Below are positions 1 through 11,109 of a stretch of DNA of 64,000 bases, one piece after another. The first letter of the stretch is position 1, and every line of letters starts with the position of its first letter. This stretch comes from Podochytrium sp. JEL0797. Its lineage: Eukaryota; Chytridiomycota; Chytridiomycetes; Chytridiales; Chytriomycetaceae. Below the pieces are notes generated by a model. It was not told the DNA's origin. It saw nothing but the letters and a program-made list of their open reading frames with translations, and made no database searches. The position numbers were made by a program, and so were the translations under genes. The stretch covers positions 62,001-126,000 of the forward strand of contig JADGJG010000002.1 in NCBI GenBank assembly GCA_027596195.1, written 5' to 3'.

Positions 1-3000
1 CGTTTGGCGACGCGAGGAGACAAAGACAATAACGGGTTTCGTTGGGGAGTGGGTCAGAATCGCAGCGTACGTTGGCTTGTTCATGGCCTGCATTCGTGGA
101 CAATCTGGTATCCCCAAAAAACGCATCAGCAACCCCCAACCACCACCAAAAAAGCACAAAACTCACAATGCTTCCCCGCGAACCCATCAATATACACCTC
201 CAACGGCACAGGCCTCACCGAATGCCTGAAATTAAACAACCCTTGATTCTCAATATTCAACCAATCCCCGAGATCCGTCGCATTCGCCAACGCCGTACTC
301 AACCCCACAACCCGAATCTTTCGCTTCGTCTGCGCGCTTATATAATTCATGCGTGACACAATCACTTCCAAAATCGGGCCACGATCTCCCCCCAACAAAT
401 GAATCTCATCGATAATCACGAGAGACACGTCCGTCACGTATTTGCGCGTTTGCCAGTTTCGACTGATTCCGTCCCACTTCTCGGGAGTCGTAATGATGAT
501 ATCGGCGCCTTGGATCGTGTGCAAGTCCGGGGTCACGTCTCCAGTCAATTCAACGAGTTTGCGGCCCATTTGGCGAGTGAGGCGGAGCCGCCAGTCTTGC
601 ACGCGTTCGCGCACGAGGGCTTTCATGGGTGCAATGTAGACGACTTTGGATTTGGGAAAGTCTCGGAACGCGGCCCTGAGGTGTGTGCGTTTCAATATGA
701 ATTCTCAAACCGCACACAAAAAAAACACAAACCACAACGCCAACTCCGCAGCCACAGTCTTTCCGGACCCCGTCGGCGCCCCGACCAACGCATTATTCTG
801 CGTCCGATACAACGTATGAAAAATCTGCGTCTGTACGGGATTGAAATACTCAAACCGTTGCAAACAAATCTCCTCCAACACGGGATTGTCCAACGCAGAA
901 ACAGGCAACGGCTGTAAACTCAACAATTCCGTGTGAGGGGACCGTTTCATGGTTGGCAGGATGAGATGTTTGAAGGAGATTGCTTCGACCGTTTCGGAAC
1001 CGATCCATTTGTCGCTCATGGCGCGCACGTAGATTTGAGGGGGTAGTTCGTCGGTGGTGGAGTCGGTGCGTGGGATGGGGATTGTGAAGACGAGTTTTTG
1101 GGGTTCGAGGGACGATTTCTTGGACAAGAGAAAGTATTCCGAGTGGAGAATCTCGATGCTTTCCGAGTCTTCGACCCAGATCCAGAACGGTTCAACGGAT
1201 CCGTGAACGCGATCGTTCCAATAAAAGTCTGCCCCAAAAGATCAATACTCACGCCACAACAAAGAAATCCAAACCAACAAACCTGCAGTAATCCACAACG
1301 TAATCCGAATCACAGACTGCGTAATCGGCGCAACCTCCGTCTCCAAATACAAAGTCGGAAACTGTTCCACACACTTGGCCACACTACCCCCCATCTTCAT
1401 ATGCCGCACAACCCCCCCAATCTCCTTTACATCCATAAACCGCAACTCGTCCATCCCCATATTCGAATGATTGAGTTTCTGAATAATCTCATACGGCAAG
1501 TCAAACTGCGACAGCGGGTGTTCAAACGCCCACATTCTGCGATCCACCATCTTGCAGAGAGACAACACGACGGAGGCGGTTGGGCCCCAATTGCGGGAAA
1601 GGCAAATCTCAAACAAGGCGCGCAGGATGCGTGCCGCGTTCTGTGCCACGTACGCGCAATCCGAGACGAGTGCGAAATTCTCGAGGGATGCTCGAGAAAT
1701 GTACGCTTGCAACAGAATATTCGTCTTTCCATACGCCGTGTCCGTACCCCCCTTCACATCGCAATGACAGCTACTCCGCATCAACCCCTTCAACTCCACC
1801 ACCTCATCCTCCCTCAACTTGATATTCTCAAACTCCGTCGCCCGACTCAACATGCTCAACGCGTCCGCCTCCGTCATACTCGGCCGCATCATTTCATTAA
1901 ACACTTCAATCGTGACGCTGCGGATATAATACGAGCTCGAGATGCGACACAGGTCTTTCGGGGACAGGAACCCGTTGCGTTCGTCAAACACAATCATTTG
2001 GGCCTTGTGGAGGTTTCGGGCCGCGAGGGTGATGAGTTCGCCGCATCGTTTGCCGAGGTTCGGGTCGTCTTCGAGGACTTTCCAGTCGAGGCCGTAGTGG
2101 AAGGGGTTTTTGCGCATTCGGACAAAGAGGTAGGAGTAGCTGAGCCATTTGATGGCTTCTTGGATGTTGGTTACGGTTCCAAGCGAGATCTGTGGCGCGC
2201 ATCGCGTGTTAGGAGTGTGTGTTTCGGAAACAAAATCAGAATCACAGGTTTACCTCCGCATTCAAATTATCCGTCAAATGCTCCGCAAACCTCGACTCAA
2301 TCGGATGCTGCATCGTCATCGCATTCACATAATGCGCCAACTTATCCTGCGTCGTAATAATATACCCAACCCCACGATCCTCATACTGCGGTCTCCCTGC
2401 CCTCCCAAAAATCTGCAACACATCGAGAATCGATAAATCGATAAACGCACCCTTTTGCGAATCGTACAACTGCGTGCCCTTGATTAGGACGGCGTACGCG
2501 GGGAGGTTGACTCCCCAGGCCAACGTGGCCGTGCAACAGAGTACGCGCATGTGTCCCTTTTCAAAACACTTTTCGACAAGGGAGCGGTCTGAGCGGAGCA
2601 TGCCAGCGTGATGGATTCCGAACCCGGATTGGAACAGTTCCTTGAGTTCCTTGTTGCGCGATTTGCTCATTTCACGTACGGAGGAGTCGTAGTTGGTTTC
2701 CTTGGTGGCTTGATCGTAGAGCAGGGAGCCGCAATCTTCGGCGAGGGCTTCGTCGCGCAGCATCATGGCCGTTTTGACCGTGTCCTTGCGCGAGTGCACA
2801 AAGACCATGACTTGATGGCCGTCGCGGATGAGATCAATGAGTTTTTCGTAGCAGACGCGGTCCATGTTGGATTTGGAGGAGGCGGATCCGGCGCGGCCTT
2901 TGGCGCCGATAAAGTGTTGTTCGAGGGGGACGGGGCGGAATCCAGAGTCAAAGTAGAAGAGGCCTTGGTATAGGTTGACGCTGAAAATGGGGGAGAGTTC

Positions 3001-5332
3001 AACAACTTGAAACGAAACGAAACCCCGCATTGCTCACCCCAGAAACTGAGCCACATCGACATAATTCGGCAACGTTGCCGACAACCCCACCACGCGAATC
3101 ATATTCTGACTCGTCTCCACAAGTCGCTGCGTGCGCGCCACGATGCTCTCAATCACGCTTCCGCGGTCTTCATGCAACAGGTGGACTTCGTCAATAATCA
3201 GGAGACGCACTTTTTGTGCCAGTTCCGTGTCTCCTGCGCCCTTTCGCGTGACAACGTCCCATTTCTCGGGGGTTGTGACAATCATTTGGGTTGCAGCAAT
3301 TTCGGCTTTCGTCAACTGCATGTCGCCTGGTCAATTTCGAAAGGAATCAGCCACACACGTGTTTCTTTGGGAGGTGGACTGTTCCACTCTCCACTCTCAA
3401 TCGCAGAAAGGGAGGACTCACCCGTCAACTCTTTCACCTGAATCCCCAACCCCCCAGCCGCCTCACTCGCGCCTAACCGTTTCGAAAACTTGGCCACAAT
3501 CTAAAAACCCAAAGAAGAAGTGCGTCAGGGGAATATGCATGGTTCGAGGGTAGGTCATGGACAGCCGAAACAAAATAATCACCTCCGCCGCCAACGCCTT
3601 CATAGGAGCCACATACACAATCTTGAACTCATTCTTCATAATAAACCCATGTTTTCGATGCTGCCCCAAACACCTCAACACAGCCAACATGGCCACGTCC
3701 GTCTTTCCCGCTCCCGTCGGTGCACACACGAGCATATTCTCGTTCGTCTCAAACGCGATCGGGTACACGAGGGATTGCACGCGGTTTAGGGAAGTGTATC
3801 CCTTGTACGCTTTTTGGATCCACGGTTCGAATTGGGTTACCGAGATGAGCGCCTCTTTGGCGCGGAAGGGTGCGACTTTGGCGACGGGGATCGTGATTTC
3901 TTCAAAGTGGTCGTATTCTTCGCGGGTGGATCCTGCGGGGAGGGTCGTGCGGACTCCGAAGGCGGCGGCGGCGGAGCTGGTCGTGTCGGCGGCTTGGTAG
4001 ACGTGGGGGTATTGGATTGCTGGGGCGGTTGTGAATGTCTGTGGTGGGGAGAGATTGGATGGTAAATGCGGGTTCGGGTCTGATTTCGAAAAGTTGATAT
4101 TTCTGTCTTGTTCGTGCTCGCTTCGCGTGTGTGGTCTTTTTGACACTAAAGCGTCACCGGCCCGCCGGGGCATCACTTCGCAACTTTCTTGCACTCTTCG
4201 AACTTCGGTTTCGAAAAGACCAACGCTGATGAATCTTCTTCGCTCGCACTTCGCTCGAATCTCGACTCTCGATTCTCGAACTTAAGCAGACAATGTTTAC
4301 CGGATTCGAAATCCCACTTGACTTGGCGCCCGCCATCAACTGGTCTTCTCTTGCACGCTTCAACGCGTCGACATCAAAGCCCAACAAAGCAGCCGATTCG
4401 ACAACGGAAGATTCAGCCTCTGATAGTTTCGAACGCTTCTTTGCTTCCTTGCGTAGCCTCTTTTGCTCGAGTTTTTCAGATTCGGAAGTGACAGTGACTT
4501 GGGCGCCGTAGAGAGGACGGTGTTGGGGTTTGGAGGATCCTCCAGCTGCAGAGGCGTGTGCGGAATGTGAACCACGGGAAGGATCGGATTCGCTCTGAGG
4601 TGGATGGGGGGGATCGAAACGCAAAAAGCGGAAATCAAAATCAGAAAACGCGAGACTCATTTTCGCGCAATCGCAGGGAAGCAAGAGAAATGGATTTACG
4701 TTTGCGACAATGTTTGCGATAATCAGTTTGCGGTTCGTCAACAGGTCTTCGACAAATTGCATGTTTCCGTAACCGAGTGAGTCAAACAGGGCGCCTTGGA
4801 TTTCGTCGTCTGAAGAGCATATGAGCAAGCGCAATAAGGACAACGAGACGGACCTCCTTGCGGATCGCGCAGGGTTGTGAAGATCTGCGTGCACAGAGCG
4901 AGGGGCGACAGGCCGCCCTCGTCGGCGAATTCGGCGAGGTGATTCTCGCATTTGCTGTGTGAGTGGGTGAGATGTGGTGTACTAATCAAGCAAGTACCTC
5001 AGCAGCCAGTCCTTGTCGAAAGTGGCGAAAGAGTTTGATTCGAACGCAAAAGAGTCGGCGTCGTGTTCGGACACGCTGTCGGCGGCGTCGCTTTCTTCGG
5101 ACGAAGAGTCGTCCGACTCTTCGGACAAAGACGCCTCGTCGCAGGCGCCCTTCTTTTTCTTCAGCGAAAAAAGCGGCGCCACAAAGGCAACGTCTCGTCC
5201 AAACTCAAACAACTCGTCGCTGTCTTCTGTCTCTGCTTCACATTCGCATCGCTGCTGAAACGCTGCTGCCACGGAGGGTGTCCACTCAGAAGTGGTTCTT
5301 TGCGCCTTGGCAACGTGGTGCAGAAAAAACAT
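1..5332 (-). CDS. SLH1: Slh1/ASCC3-type Ski2-like RNA helicase (3' end outside window)
   Basis: Slh1 (ASCC3 in animals) is the helicase of the RQT complex that splits collided ribosomes. Two helicase cassettes are visible. Cassette 1 has Walker [11 protein letters not shown] (about 3700-3730), [15 protein letters not shown] (about 3160-3205) and the motif VI stretch [14 protein letters not shown] (near 2390). A Sec63-like unit follows at 1242-2117. Cassette 2 has GAPTGSGKT (about 755-785) and [14 protein letters not shown] (about 390-430). The last exon, about 1-102, carries the cassette 2 motif around FVSSRRQT, so the gene runs off the left edge. The acidic N-terminus includes DKDWLL, spliced to a block ending in NRKLI, as in Slh1. 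The first usable ATG is at 5332; the frame is open further upstream without an ATG. Several short introns are present, for example about 4954-4997. Brr2 is the main alternative, but the cassette 1 region matches Slh1/ASCC3 better. Confidence 0.93.
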
Positions 5333-5460
5333 AGAAAAAAAAGTGGGGCAGCAATTTGTGGTAGTCGCGGTTTTATCTGTGGTCGGGAAACTCAACTGAG
5401 ACCATTTGAAAGCTTGACCACAAGTACAATTGCAATCACCACCAAGGGAGGGAGTCGCTT

Positions 5461-6099
5461 TTATTCTTCAACCATAGGGTGATACCTCCTCTCATGGCCC
5501 CTCAAATTACTCACTTGCGTCGTTTCATAGCCACATTTCCGACATACAAACGGCTTCTCCCCCGAATGAATTCTCTTATGTTTCCGCAGCTCCGTCGACT
5601 GCTTGCACGTGTACTCGCACTCCTCGCACGCAAATGGCTTCTCGCCCGTATGCCTGCGTTCATGCACCTTGAGGTTGCTCTTTTGCGTTGCTGAGTAGTC
5701 GCAGAATGCGCATTGGAATGGTTTCGTGCCCGTGTGGGAGTTTGAGTGGCGTGTGAGTGCGGTTTTGGATGGGCACGTGAATTCACACACGGAGCATGCG
5801 AAGCGGTTTCGTTTGCGCGTGTTGGTTGGTTGAGTTGGTGAACTTGAAGTATGCTCGTCGTTGCCGTCGTCCCGGGGTTTCCGCGGAGCAGTGTGTCGAT
5901 TATCACGATCGTCTGCGCCCGAGCTTGAATCGCAATTGGTGCCAGATTCATCCGCAGTTTGCCCGAGGGAACTCGAACCGTTGCTGCCTGCGCTTTCGTT
6001 GGACTCCGCCGAGACTGAGGAAACCGCAGCCGGTTGTTCCTCAGCACAAGGTGCCTTAGCGGTGCTCGTGGTGGTAGTAGACACGCTTCGCGGTTTCAT
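5461..6099 (-). CDS. C2H2 zinc-finger protein, 212 aa
   Basis: The reading frame is intronless and starts at an ATG (6097-6099). The N-terminal half (about residues 1-100) is rich in Ser, Thr, Asn and Asp and looks disordered. Four tandem C2H2 fingers follow, at about residues 100-122, 128-150, 156-178 and 184-207. Each has C-x2-C and H-x3/4-H, and they are joined by TGEKPF/SGEKPF-type linkers, the hallmark of sequence-specific DNA-binding fingers. The last finger lies almost at the C-terminus. It is probably a nuclear transcription regulator; the target is unknown. It lies on the same strand as, and only 128 bp upstream of, the Slh1 start codon. No orthologue is recognisable from the fingers alone. 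Confidence 0.85.
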   Translation of the reverse strand: MKPRSVSTTTTSTAKAPCAEEQPAAVSSVSAESNESAGSNGSSSLGQTADESGTNCDSSSGADDRDNRHTAPRKPRDDGNDEHTSSSPTQPTNTRKRNRFACSVCEFTCPSKTALTRHSNSHTGTKPFQCAFCDYSATQKSNLKVHERRHTGEKPFACEECEYTCKQSTELRKHKRIHSGEKPFVCRKCGYETTQVSNLRGHERRYHPMVEE

Positions 6100-6213
6100 C
6101 TCGGAGTTGATGGGGGAGATTGAGGCTGGAGGCGCGTTTTGGCTGATTGGTGAAGAAAAAAATAATCAAAACTCCGACGAAACCCGCTCAAACCTCGCGA
6201 GGCGCGCTTTTAC

Positions 6214-6440
6214 GCCCCCCCACAATCACTTCTCAGGTCATCCAACGCGCATCTATTTGGAACACACAGTTGGCTGCTTTCTATCCTGGCAAGCACATCC
6301 TGCTTCCTTGACGTGATCAAAATCCCGAAACCGAACATATATCGCAGCGTCAATCCTTGACACCCAGTTCGCGCACCAAAAATTGGAAAGATCTGCCTCC
6401 CCCTGGTCACGCCTGTCACAAGCATGATTTGGCGCCGCTG
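6214..6440. repeat. Intergenic direct repeat R1, copy 1
   Basis: This stretch is matched by 6491-6720 at an offset of about 277 bp. The best-conserved block is TTCCTTGACGTGATCAAAAT, at about 6305-6324 in this copy. Homology continues through TTGACACCCA and GATCTGCCTCC to TTTGGCGCC near the end. There is no coding potential in either copy. Confidence 0.75.
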
Positions 6441-6490
6441 AGCAACTCGCATAAATCCCTCATTGGCCACCTACGCTATTGCCGGCCTCC

Positions 6491-6720
6491 GCCCCCACGA
6501 TCGCCTCTCAAGTCATCAAACGCGCGTCTATTTCGTGCACACATGTAGCTACTTTCTATCATGGTGAGAATATCCTGATTCCTTGACGTGATCAAAATCC
6601 TGAAACTGACACCGCGAATCCTTGACACCCATTTCGCGCACCAAAACTTGAAAAGATCTGCCTCCGTGGACTCCTCCTTCGCGTTCCGTCGCGGCTGTCA
6701 AAATTTCGTTTTGGCGCCAC
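6491..6720. repeat. Intergenic direct repeat R1, copy 2
   Basis: This is the second copy of R1 and carries scattered substitutions relative to 6214-6440. Shared landmarks are AACGCG..TCTATTT, the 20-nt TTGACGTGATCAAAAT core and TTTGGCGCC. The divergence indicates an old tandem duplication rather than an assembly echo. Confidence 0.75.
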
Positions 6721-6810
6721 CAAACGCTATTTTTTGTATTTGAATTCCGTGTTTCCCCCCTCTCCTCACACAACTCACCCAAAAACTCATTTTTACATCC
6801 ACCAGGCATC

Positions 6811-7004
6811 CTACTGTTTCTTCGCTAGTGTCTCTGCAGTTGTTGTACCGGCTCTCTGACTCGCAAGAAATCGCCACTCGTTGGGACCTAACAACCCCAC
6901 GCTGATTGTTGGTGCAACAACTGCAGTGGAGCTGGCGTTAGGTATATTGTAATTTGGAATATGCTGACCCATTTGTTTCCCTGCAGGCGGTGGGACATGT
7001 TGAC
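6811..7004. repeat. Intergenic repeat R2, copy A (with internal inverted repeat)
   Basis: R2 occurs as A (6811-7004), B (7012-7205) and a partial copy C (7391-7470). Each copy opens with ACTGTTTCTTC and CTGCAGTTGTTGTACC. Copies A and B end with GGCGGTGGGACATGTTGACG. Inside A, CTGCAGTTGTTGTACC (6834-6849) is complementary at 15 of 16 positions to GGTGCAACAACTGCAG (6911-6926), so a transcript could fold into a stem with a loop of about 61 nt. Confidence 0.8.
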
Positions 7005-7011
7005 GAAGGAA

Positions 7012-7205
7012 CCCCACTGTTTCTTCACCAGTTTTTCTGCAGTTGTTGTACCGGCTCTCTGACTAGCACGCAATTGCCACTCGTTGGACCTAAGAAACCC
7101 ACGTTGACTGTTGGTTGAACAACTGTAGCGGAGCTGGCGTTGGGTAAATTGTAATTTGGGTGTGCTGACCCATCGTTTTCCCCTAAAGGCGGTGGGACAT
7201 GTTGA
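7012..7205. repeat. Intergenic repeat R2, copy B
   Basis: This copy is adjacent to copy A in head-to-tail order, with a 201-bp period. The inverted arms are at 7037-7052 and 7113-7128. The second arm has three mismatches to a perfect stem. Confidence 0.8.
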
Positions 7206-7390
7206 CGGCCTCCACGCGGCTTCCACTGGTAACGAGAAGCGAGTTGTTTGACTCGTTTCTTGGCTAGCGGTCAACTCGTTGCAGCAAATTGAGGTTTGTT
7301 TATTATTGGTTTCGCGTTTCGCGAACCCCACGTTTCGCTCACATCTTCCCCCTCCACTTAGAGCTCATTCCCCCAAACGAGAAAGGCATC

Positions 7391-7470
7391 ACACCGTTTC
7401 TTCGCTAGTGTCTCTGCAGTTGTTGTACCAGCTATCTGACTCGCAAGCAATCGCCACTCATTGGTCCTAG
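7391..7470. repeat. Intergenic repeat R2, partial copy C
   Basis: Only the first 80 bp of R2 is present. It is preceded by AGGCATC, as copy A is, and stops at the conserved CCTA..AACC, before the second inverted arm. It lies about 130 bp upstream of the next gene start. Confidence 0.7.
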
Positions 7471-7598
7471 CAACCAGAGGGAAGAAAGGATGCAAAAGCT
7501 AACCAAGAAATAAAGAAAAATATAATTTGAGAAAATAACCTTTCTGTTTCTTCAACCAATCAAAAAGGACAGTTTCGCTAAAAGAGTTGTCGCAAAAT

Positions 7599-8495
7599 AT
7601 GGAAACTCCCGCTGTCCGCGACTTAACCCCCACCGTCCTCGCCGCCAAACACGACGTTCTTCCAACAGAACTCCTTCGTTTTCAATTCGCGTCGATTAGA
7701 GTTTCTCTCGATGATATGAACAAGGATCGCGTGTTACAAGACGTGAAGCCCGGACTTGAAATTCTGGAGTTCGAGACTTCTTCGTGCCAGACTGTTGCTG
7801 TGGCGGTGCCAGTGAGTGGAGATGTGTGCTTAATGGCGAAAATATTACTGTTAGAACGAGAAGGAATGTTTCTATCGTTATTTCAGTGTCAAACGCGACA
7901 GGCGAGCATTTTTTTGAATTTTTAGGATGACTGCGAGACTGAGAGTTTGACCTCTAATTCAGTACAACCGTATCGATAGGATCGTCTTGAAAACTGTTGA
8001 ACGACTCGAAAGCCGCGAATTGTAAGTTTTTGAGCAGTAGCTTGTTGGTGGTTGGACCTGACTGTGTTTTTTTTCATTTTTTCGGAACGCGTAGCGGTTC
8101 CCACCATTGCCTCCACCACTACCATCAACACCTCTCCTGGTCGTCTTCTGCCCAAGATCATCTCGAAGCGACCGTGGATTTCTTTTAATCAGAGCCGTGG
8201 CTGGGGTGAATACCCAAAGGCCAGCGATCTTAATTACTTCTATGGCGCGTACAAAGAGAATGAGGAACTCGAGGAAGTTAAGATTCTTGCGACGACAAAC
8301 TCTGAATGCGCATCGGCTCCCGTGACACATACCACCACCACCGCCACCACCGCCACCAGCACTACCACAAATACCTTTCCTGCCCGTCATTCACCAATGA
8401 CGAACTCCATGAAGCGACCCTTCATTAGTTATAATCAAAGCCGTGGCTGGGGCAAATTTAATTACTTCTATGGTGCTTACAAGGAGGTCGATTGA
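7599..8495 (+). CDS. Unknown protein with a duplicated NQSRGWG...NYFYGAYKE motif (splice model unsure)
   Basis: An ATG at 7599 opens 71 codons that run to a clear donor (GTGAGT at 7812). A strong downstream frame ends at 8495 and carries two related blocks: KRPWISFNQSRGWG then NYFYGAYKE near 8165-8255, and KRPFISYNQSRGWG then NYFYGAYKEVD at the C-terminus. A Thr-rich linker separates them. The second block looks like an internal duplication of about 120 bp. Possible acceptors lie at 7887, 7926, 7962 and 8094, with a donor at 8022. I could not join the first and last parts in one phase with confidence, so this may be one gene with 3-4 exons or two pieces. I recognise no family. Confidence 0.45.
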
Positions 8496-9084
8496 GTATT
8501 TGGAGGTCGTTGGATAGAGAGGAGCAAGAAGAATAAAGATTTTTTGACCACTAAACCAAATTTCTGGCAGCACAGCTTGCGGCAATGGCGTAACGGACGC
8601 GAATTTAATAGATGAAACTTTCCTTCCACCTCATGCTTGGAATGTGGCAACGTGTTGGGCTACTCTCTATTTCAAAAAAAAGGGATTGAACGAAAAAAAC
8701 AATTCCAGATTGTACAAAGTTTTTCAATGATTTTTTTGTGACGCCCAGCCTGCTGCTACGGCTGAGCTGGCCAAGAAGATGTGAGTTTTCAGAAGAGGAA
8801 ATTGAGAGGTGGACTGGTGAGGTCGAGCGACAAGATTCTACGCCCTCATCGGCCGTTGCTCCTTCGTCCTCAACTGCGGGACGGTCAAAGGCTCTGCTTC
8901 TGCGGCTTTTGGCGTTGGGTTGGGTGTTTGGAACGTGGCCATATGCTTGGCTGCTTTCTTTTTCTTATTTTGAGTGTTTAGAATTTGACGGATTACGAGG
9001 AGTGAGAAAAACACAGAAATATCATATTGATGCTTGAATCATTCGAGCATTGCACCAGCAGTTTTCCAGTGCACGCGACTAGAA
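8496..9084. other. Spacer without a supported gene
   Basis: I see no gene here. Two similar stretches of about 39 bp (8633-8671 and 8927-8965, 29 of 39 identical) share TTGGAA.GTGGC and GGCT.CT.TCT. They also resemble part of repeat R1 near 6255. This points to decayed dispersed repeats. Confidence 0.5.
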
Positions 9085-9306
9085 ATGGTTAGCACCATTT
9101 TAGGTGGATTCTCGCGCCCCCCAGTCGGTCCTGCCGTGCCCGACGCGTTCATTTCTCACGATCTTGTTCTACCTCCTCCAGGCGAGACTATGGTACGTAT
9201 CCGCATCCCCGCTGCACGCCTCCTCACAAAGCCGCTAGTACTGAAAAGAAAAGAAAGATATAACCTGGAGCTGCGGCTGGGACGGCCAAGCAGAAGGATG
9301 GTCTGA
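9085..9306 (+). CDS. Small hypothetical protein, possibly spliced
   Basis: A frame starting at ATG 9085 runs 73 codons: a Pro-rich, uncharged N-terminal half, then an Arg/Lys-rich end. A GTACGT donor just after GETM (near 9190) suggests that the second half may really be intron followed by a short Lys-rich exon ending in AFPFN near 9335. It ends 78 bp before the VMA22 start. No family is recognised and it may not be a gene. Confidence 0.25.
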   Translation: MVSTILGGFSRPPVGPAVPDAFISHDLVLPPPGETMVRIRIPAARLLTKPLVLKRKERYNLELRLGRPSRRMV

Positions 9307-9384
9307 AGAAGAATAAGGCTTTCCCTTTTAATTAATTCATAGCTTGCAAAGAAGAGAGGAAAGAGAAAGCGACGCCACAAAAAG

Positions 9385-9915
9385 ATGTCAAAACCACAAC
9401 AAGCCGTGCCGCAACCACAGGGCCTCGCCACCAAACTCGACCAGGTTGACGAGTATCTCCACCTCCAATCGGAAGTCAGAGACAAGCTTCGCAAGGTATC
9501 TCAGTGGTTTCCCTGGTTGTTTGATTTCTCAACCTGCTTGCCCAGGGCTTCATGCACCTCGCGTCGGCAAAGTACGTTCTCGGGGCGGACCGCGTATCGC
9601 GCTTCTCGTACGATAGACGCATGCAGGCCACGGCGTTTTGGTAACTTGTTCTTGGTCCGTGTTGGTATTAAACAAACGACGGTGGCCAGTCCCGACCAAT
9701 CCGCCGAACCGATCCTCCCGACAACGACCCTGCGCCGCCGAAACGACTCTGACTCGGAAGACGAGGAGCCCGAGGCAGTCGTCCTTCCGCCCAACGACCC
9801 ACTGCTCCAGTTTGCCGGGTTCCCGCCAAAAGCGCTGCGAGATGCACAAGAAGAGTTTCGGAATGCGTTGAAGGCGATGTTGGAGATGCATAGTCTCGCA
9901 ATTGTGAACGAATAA
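9385..9915 (+). CDS. VMA22: V-ATPase assembly factor Vma22/CCDC115-like
   Basis: Vma22 (CCDC115) helps assemble the V0 sector of the vacuolar ATPase in the ER. Three exons join in phase: 9385-9495, 9546-9640 and 9690-9915, giving about 143 aa. Introns of 50 and 49 bp have GT-AG ends. The short N-terminal helix (LDEYLHLQSEVRDKL type) leads into GFMHLASAKYVLGADRVS, the family's signature helix. The C-terminal block DPLLQFAGFPPKALRDAQ followed by EFRNALKAMLEM matches the family's PL.WFG.L.P.SLR.AQ..F pattern. The acidic middle (SDSEDEEPE) is a normal linker. The length is typical for the family. Confidence 0.88.
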   Translation: MSKPQQAVPQPQGLATKLDQVDEYLHLQSEVRDKLRKVSQWFPWLFDFSTCLPRASCTSRRQSTFSGRTAYRASRTIDACRPRRFGNLFLVRVGIKQTTVASPDQSAEPILPTTTLRRRNDSDSEDEEPEAVVLPPNDPLLQFAGFPPKALRDAQEEFRNALKAMLEMHSLAIVNE

Positions 9916-10059
9916 ATCATTGCCAAAAGAACTCTGGAAGAACTCTTTCGAAAAACAATCCGAGGAACTTTGCGCTGCCCCCCGCCCTCCTCCCCAGCCG
10001 TCCCGCACCGGAACACCTTCAGCCACACCCATTCACTCGAAACCCGACACTCAAATCGG

Positions 10060-11091
10060 ATGGACGAATTCGTCGACGATCTCAAACGGTACGACGAGGC
10101 CCGGAAACACAGCGATTTGTGCTCTGTCAAAATCAACAAGGTGCACGGCAAGATTGTCAAGTCGGACAAGTTTTCAACCAAAGTCGCCAAGAAGCTTCTC
10201 GAGATTTATCAGGAGGCCACAGCGTCTGCGAGTTTGGAGAAGAGGTGGGAACTTTTTTGTTTTTTTTGGTATTCCAGCATTGATTCTCCAATTGGTTAGG
10301 ATGTTGGATGAGCTGATTTCCGATGTTACGAAGCTCGAAGGCTTGGTGGCTGCGTCGTCGCCTGCGGATTCGAGTTGCGTTGTTTTTTCCCAACTTCCTT
10401 GATTCCAGCGCGCTCACACACCCACTCACGTCATTTTAGCTGAACGAAAGAAGAAGCGCAAGTCTGATGACAGGACATCAGTCGGTCCCGCCTCAAACGG
10501 CAGTGGCAGCTCGATCGCCAAGCGGTCCAAGACGTGAGTCACAACAGTATTCTTGCGGTTTCGCGAAGTCCCCCATACACGTCCCACTCACTTACTCACT
10601 CACTCCCTTTATTCTATGCATTCAAGAGAAGACGAAGGAAGCCCGCAACTTCTGGCCCCACTCTCACAAGTTGTTGTGCGTCCCGCTGAAGACTTTATCC
10701 TCGCCAACGTGATTCGATACCACCCCGACAAGCAAAAGTAATTAACCCTCCACCTCGTCCCTACCCATGAAACTCAAAATTAACCCGTAGATACGAAGTC
10801 GAAGACGCCGACGCTGACGACCCAGTAAACGCGCGCAAGAAATACCTCTTCTCCACCAAACAAATCATTCCCATCACGGACTCACCCTCGCGCCCCGATT
10901 TCCCCGAAGGTCACACAGTGCTCGCATTGTACCCTCAAACGACGTGTTTTTATAAAGCGGTCGTGATTGTGCCGGCGGGGCGGAACCCGGGCCGGTTTTA
11001 TAGCGTGCAGTTTGATGATGATGGAAACGTGGATCGGAGCGTTTTGGCGAGGTTTTGTTTGGATTATCCCAAATCGAGAAAGAGTGGGTGA
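10060..11091 (+). CDS. SGF29: SAGA-associated factor Sgf29-like (tandem Tudor)
   Basis: Sgf29 binds H3K4me2/3 through a tandem Tudor module and tethers the SAGA acetyltransferase. Five exons join in phase: 10060-10244, 10300-10373, 10440-10533, 10627-10737 and 10791-11091, giving 254 aa. The N-terminal third is a predicted coiled coil and the middle is Lys-rich (KKKRKSDD). The Tudor half shows FILANVIRYHPDKQKYEVED, then a K..STKQIIPI stretch, and HTVLALYPQTTCFYKAVV, which is diagnostic of Sgf29. The ATG at 10060 is the first in frame. The third donor (GTTGCG) is weak. A decayed copy of part of the last exon lies just downstream at 11110. Confidence 0.9.
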
Positions 11092-11109
11092 AGAAATATG
11101 GGCGGTGTG

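Noticed and set aside
5333..5395. Extension of Slh1 to a TTG at 5395
   Set aside because: There is no ATG in this stretch. The added residues show no conservation, so the ATG at 5332 is preferred.
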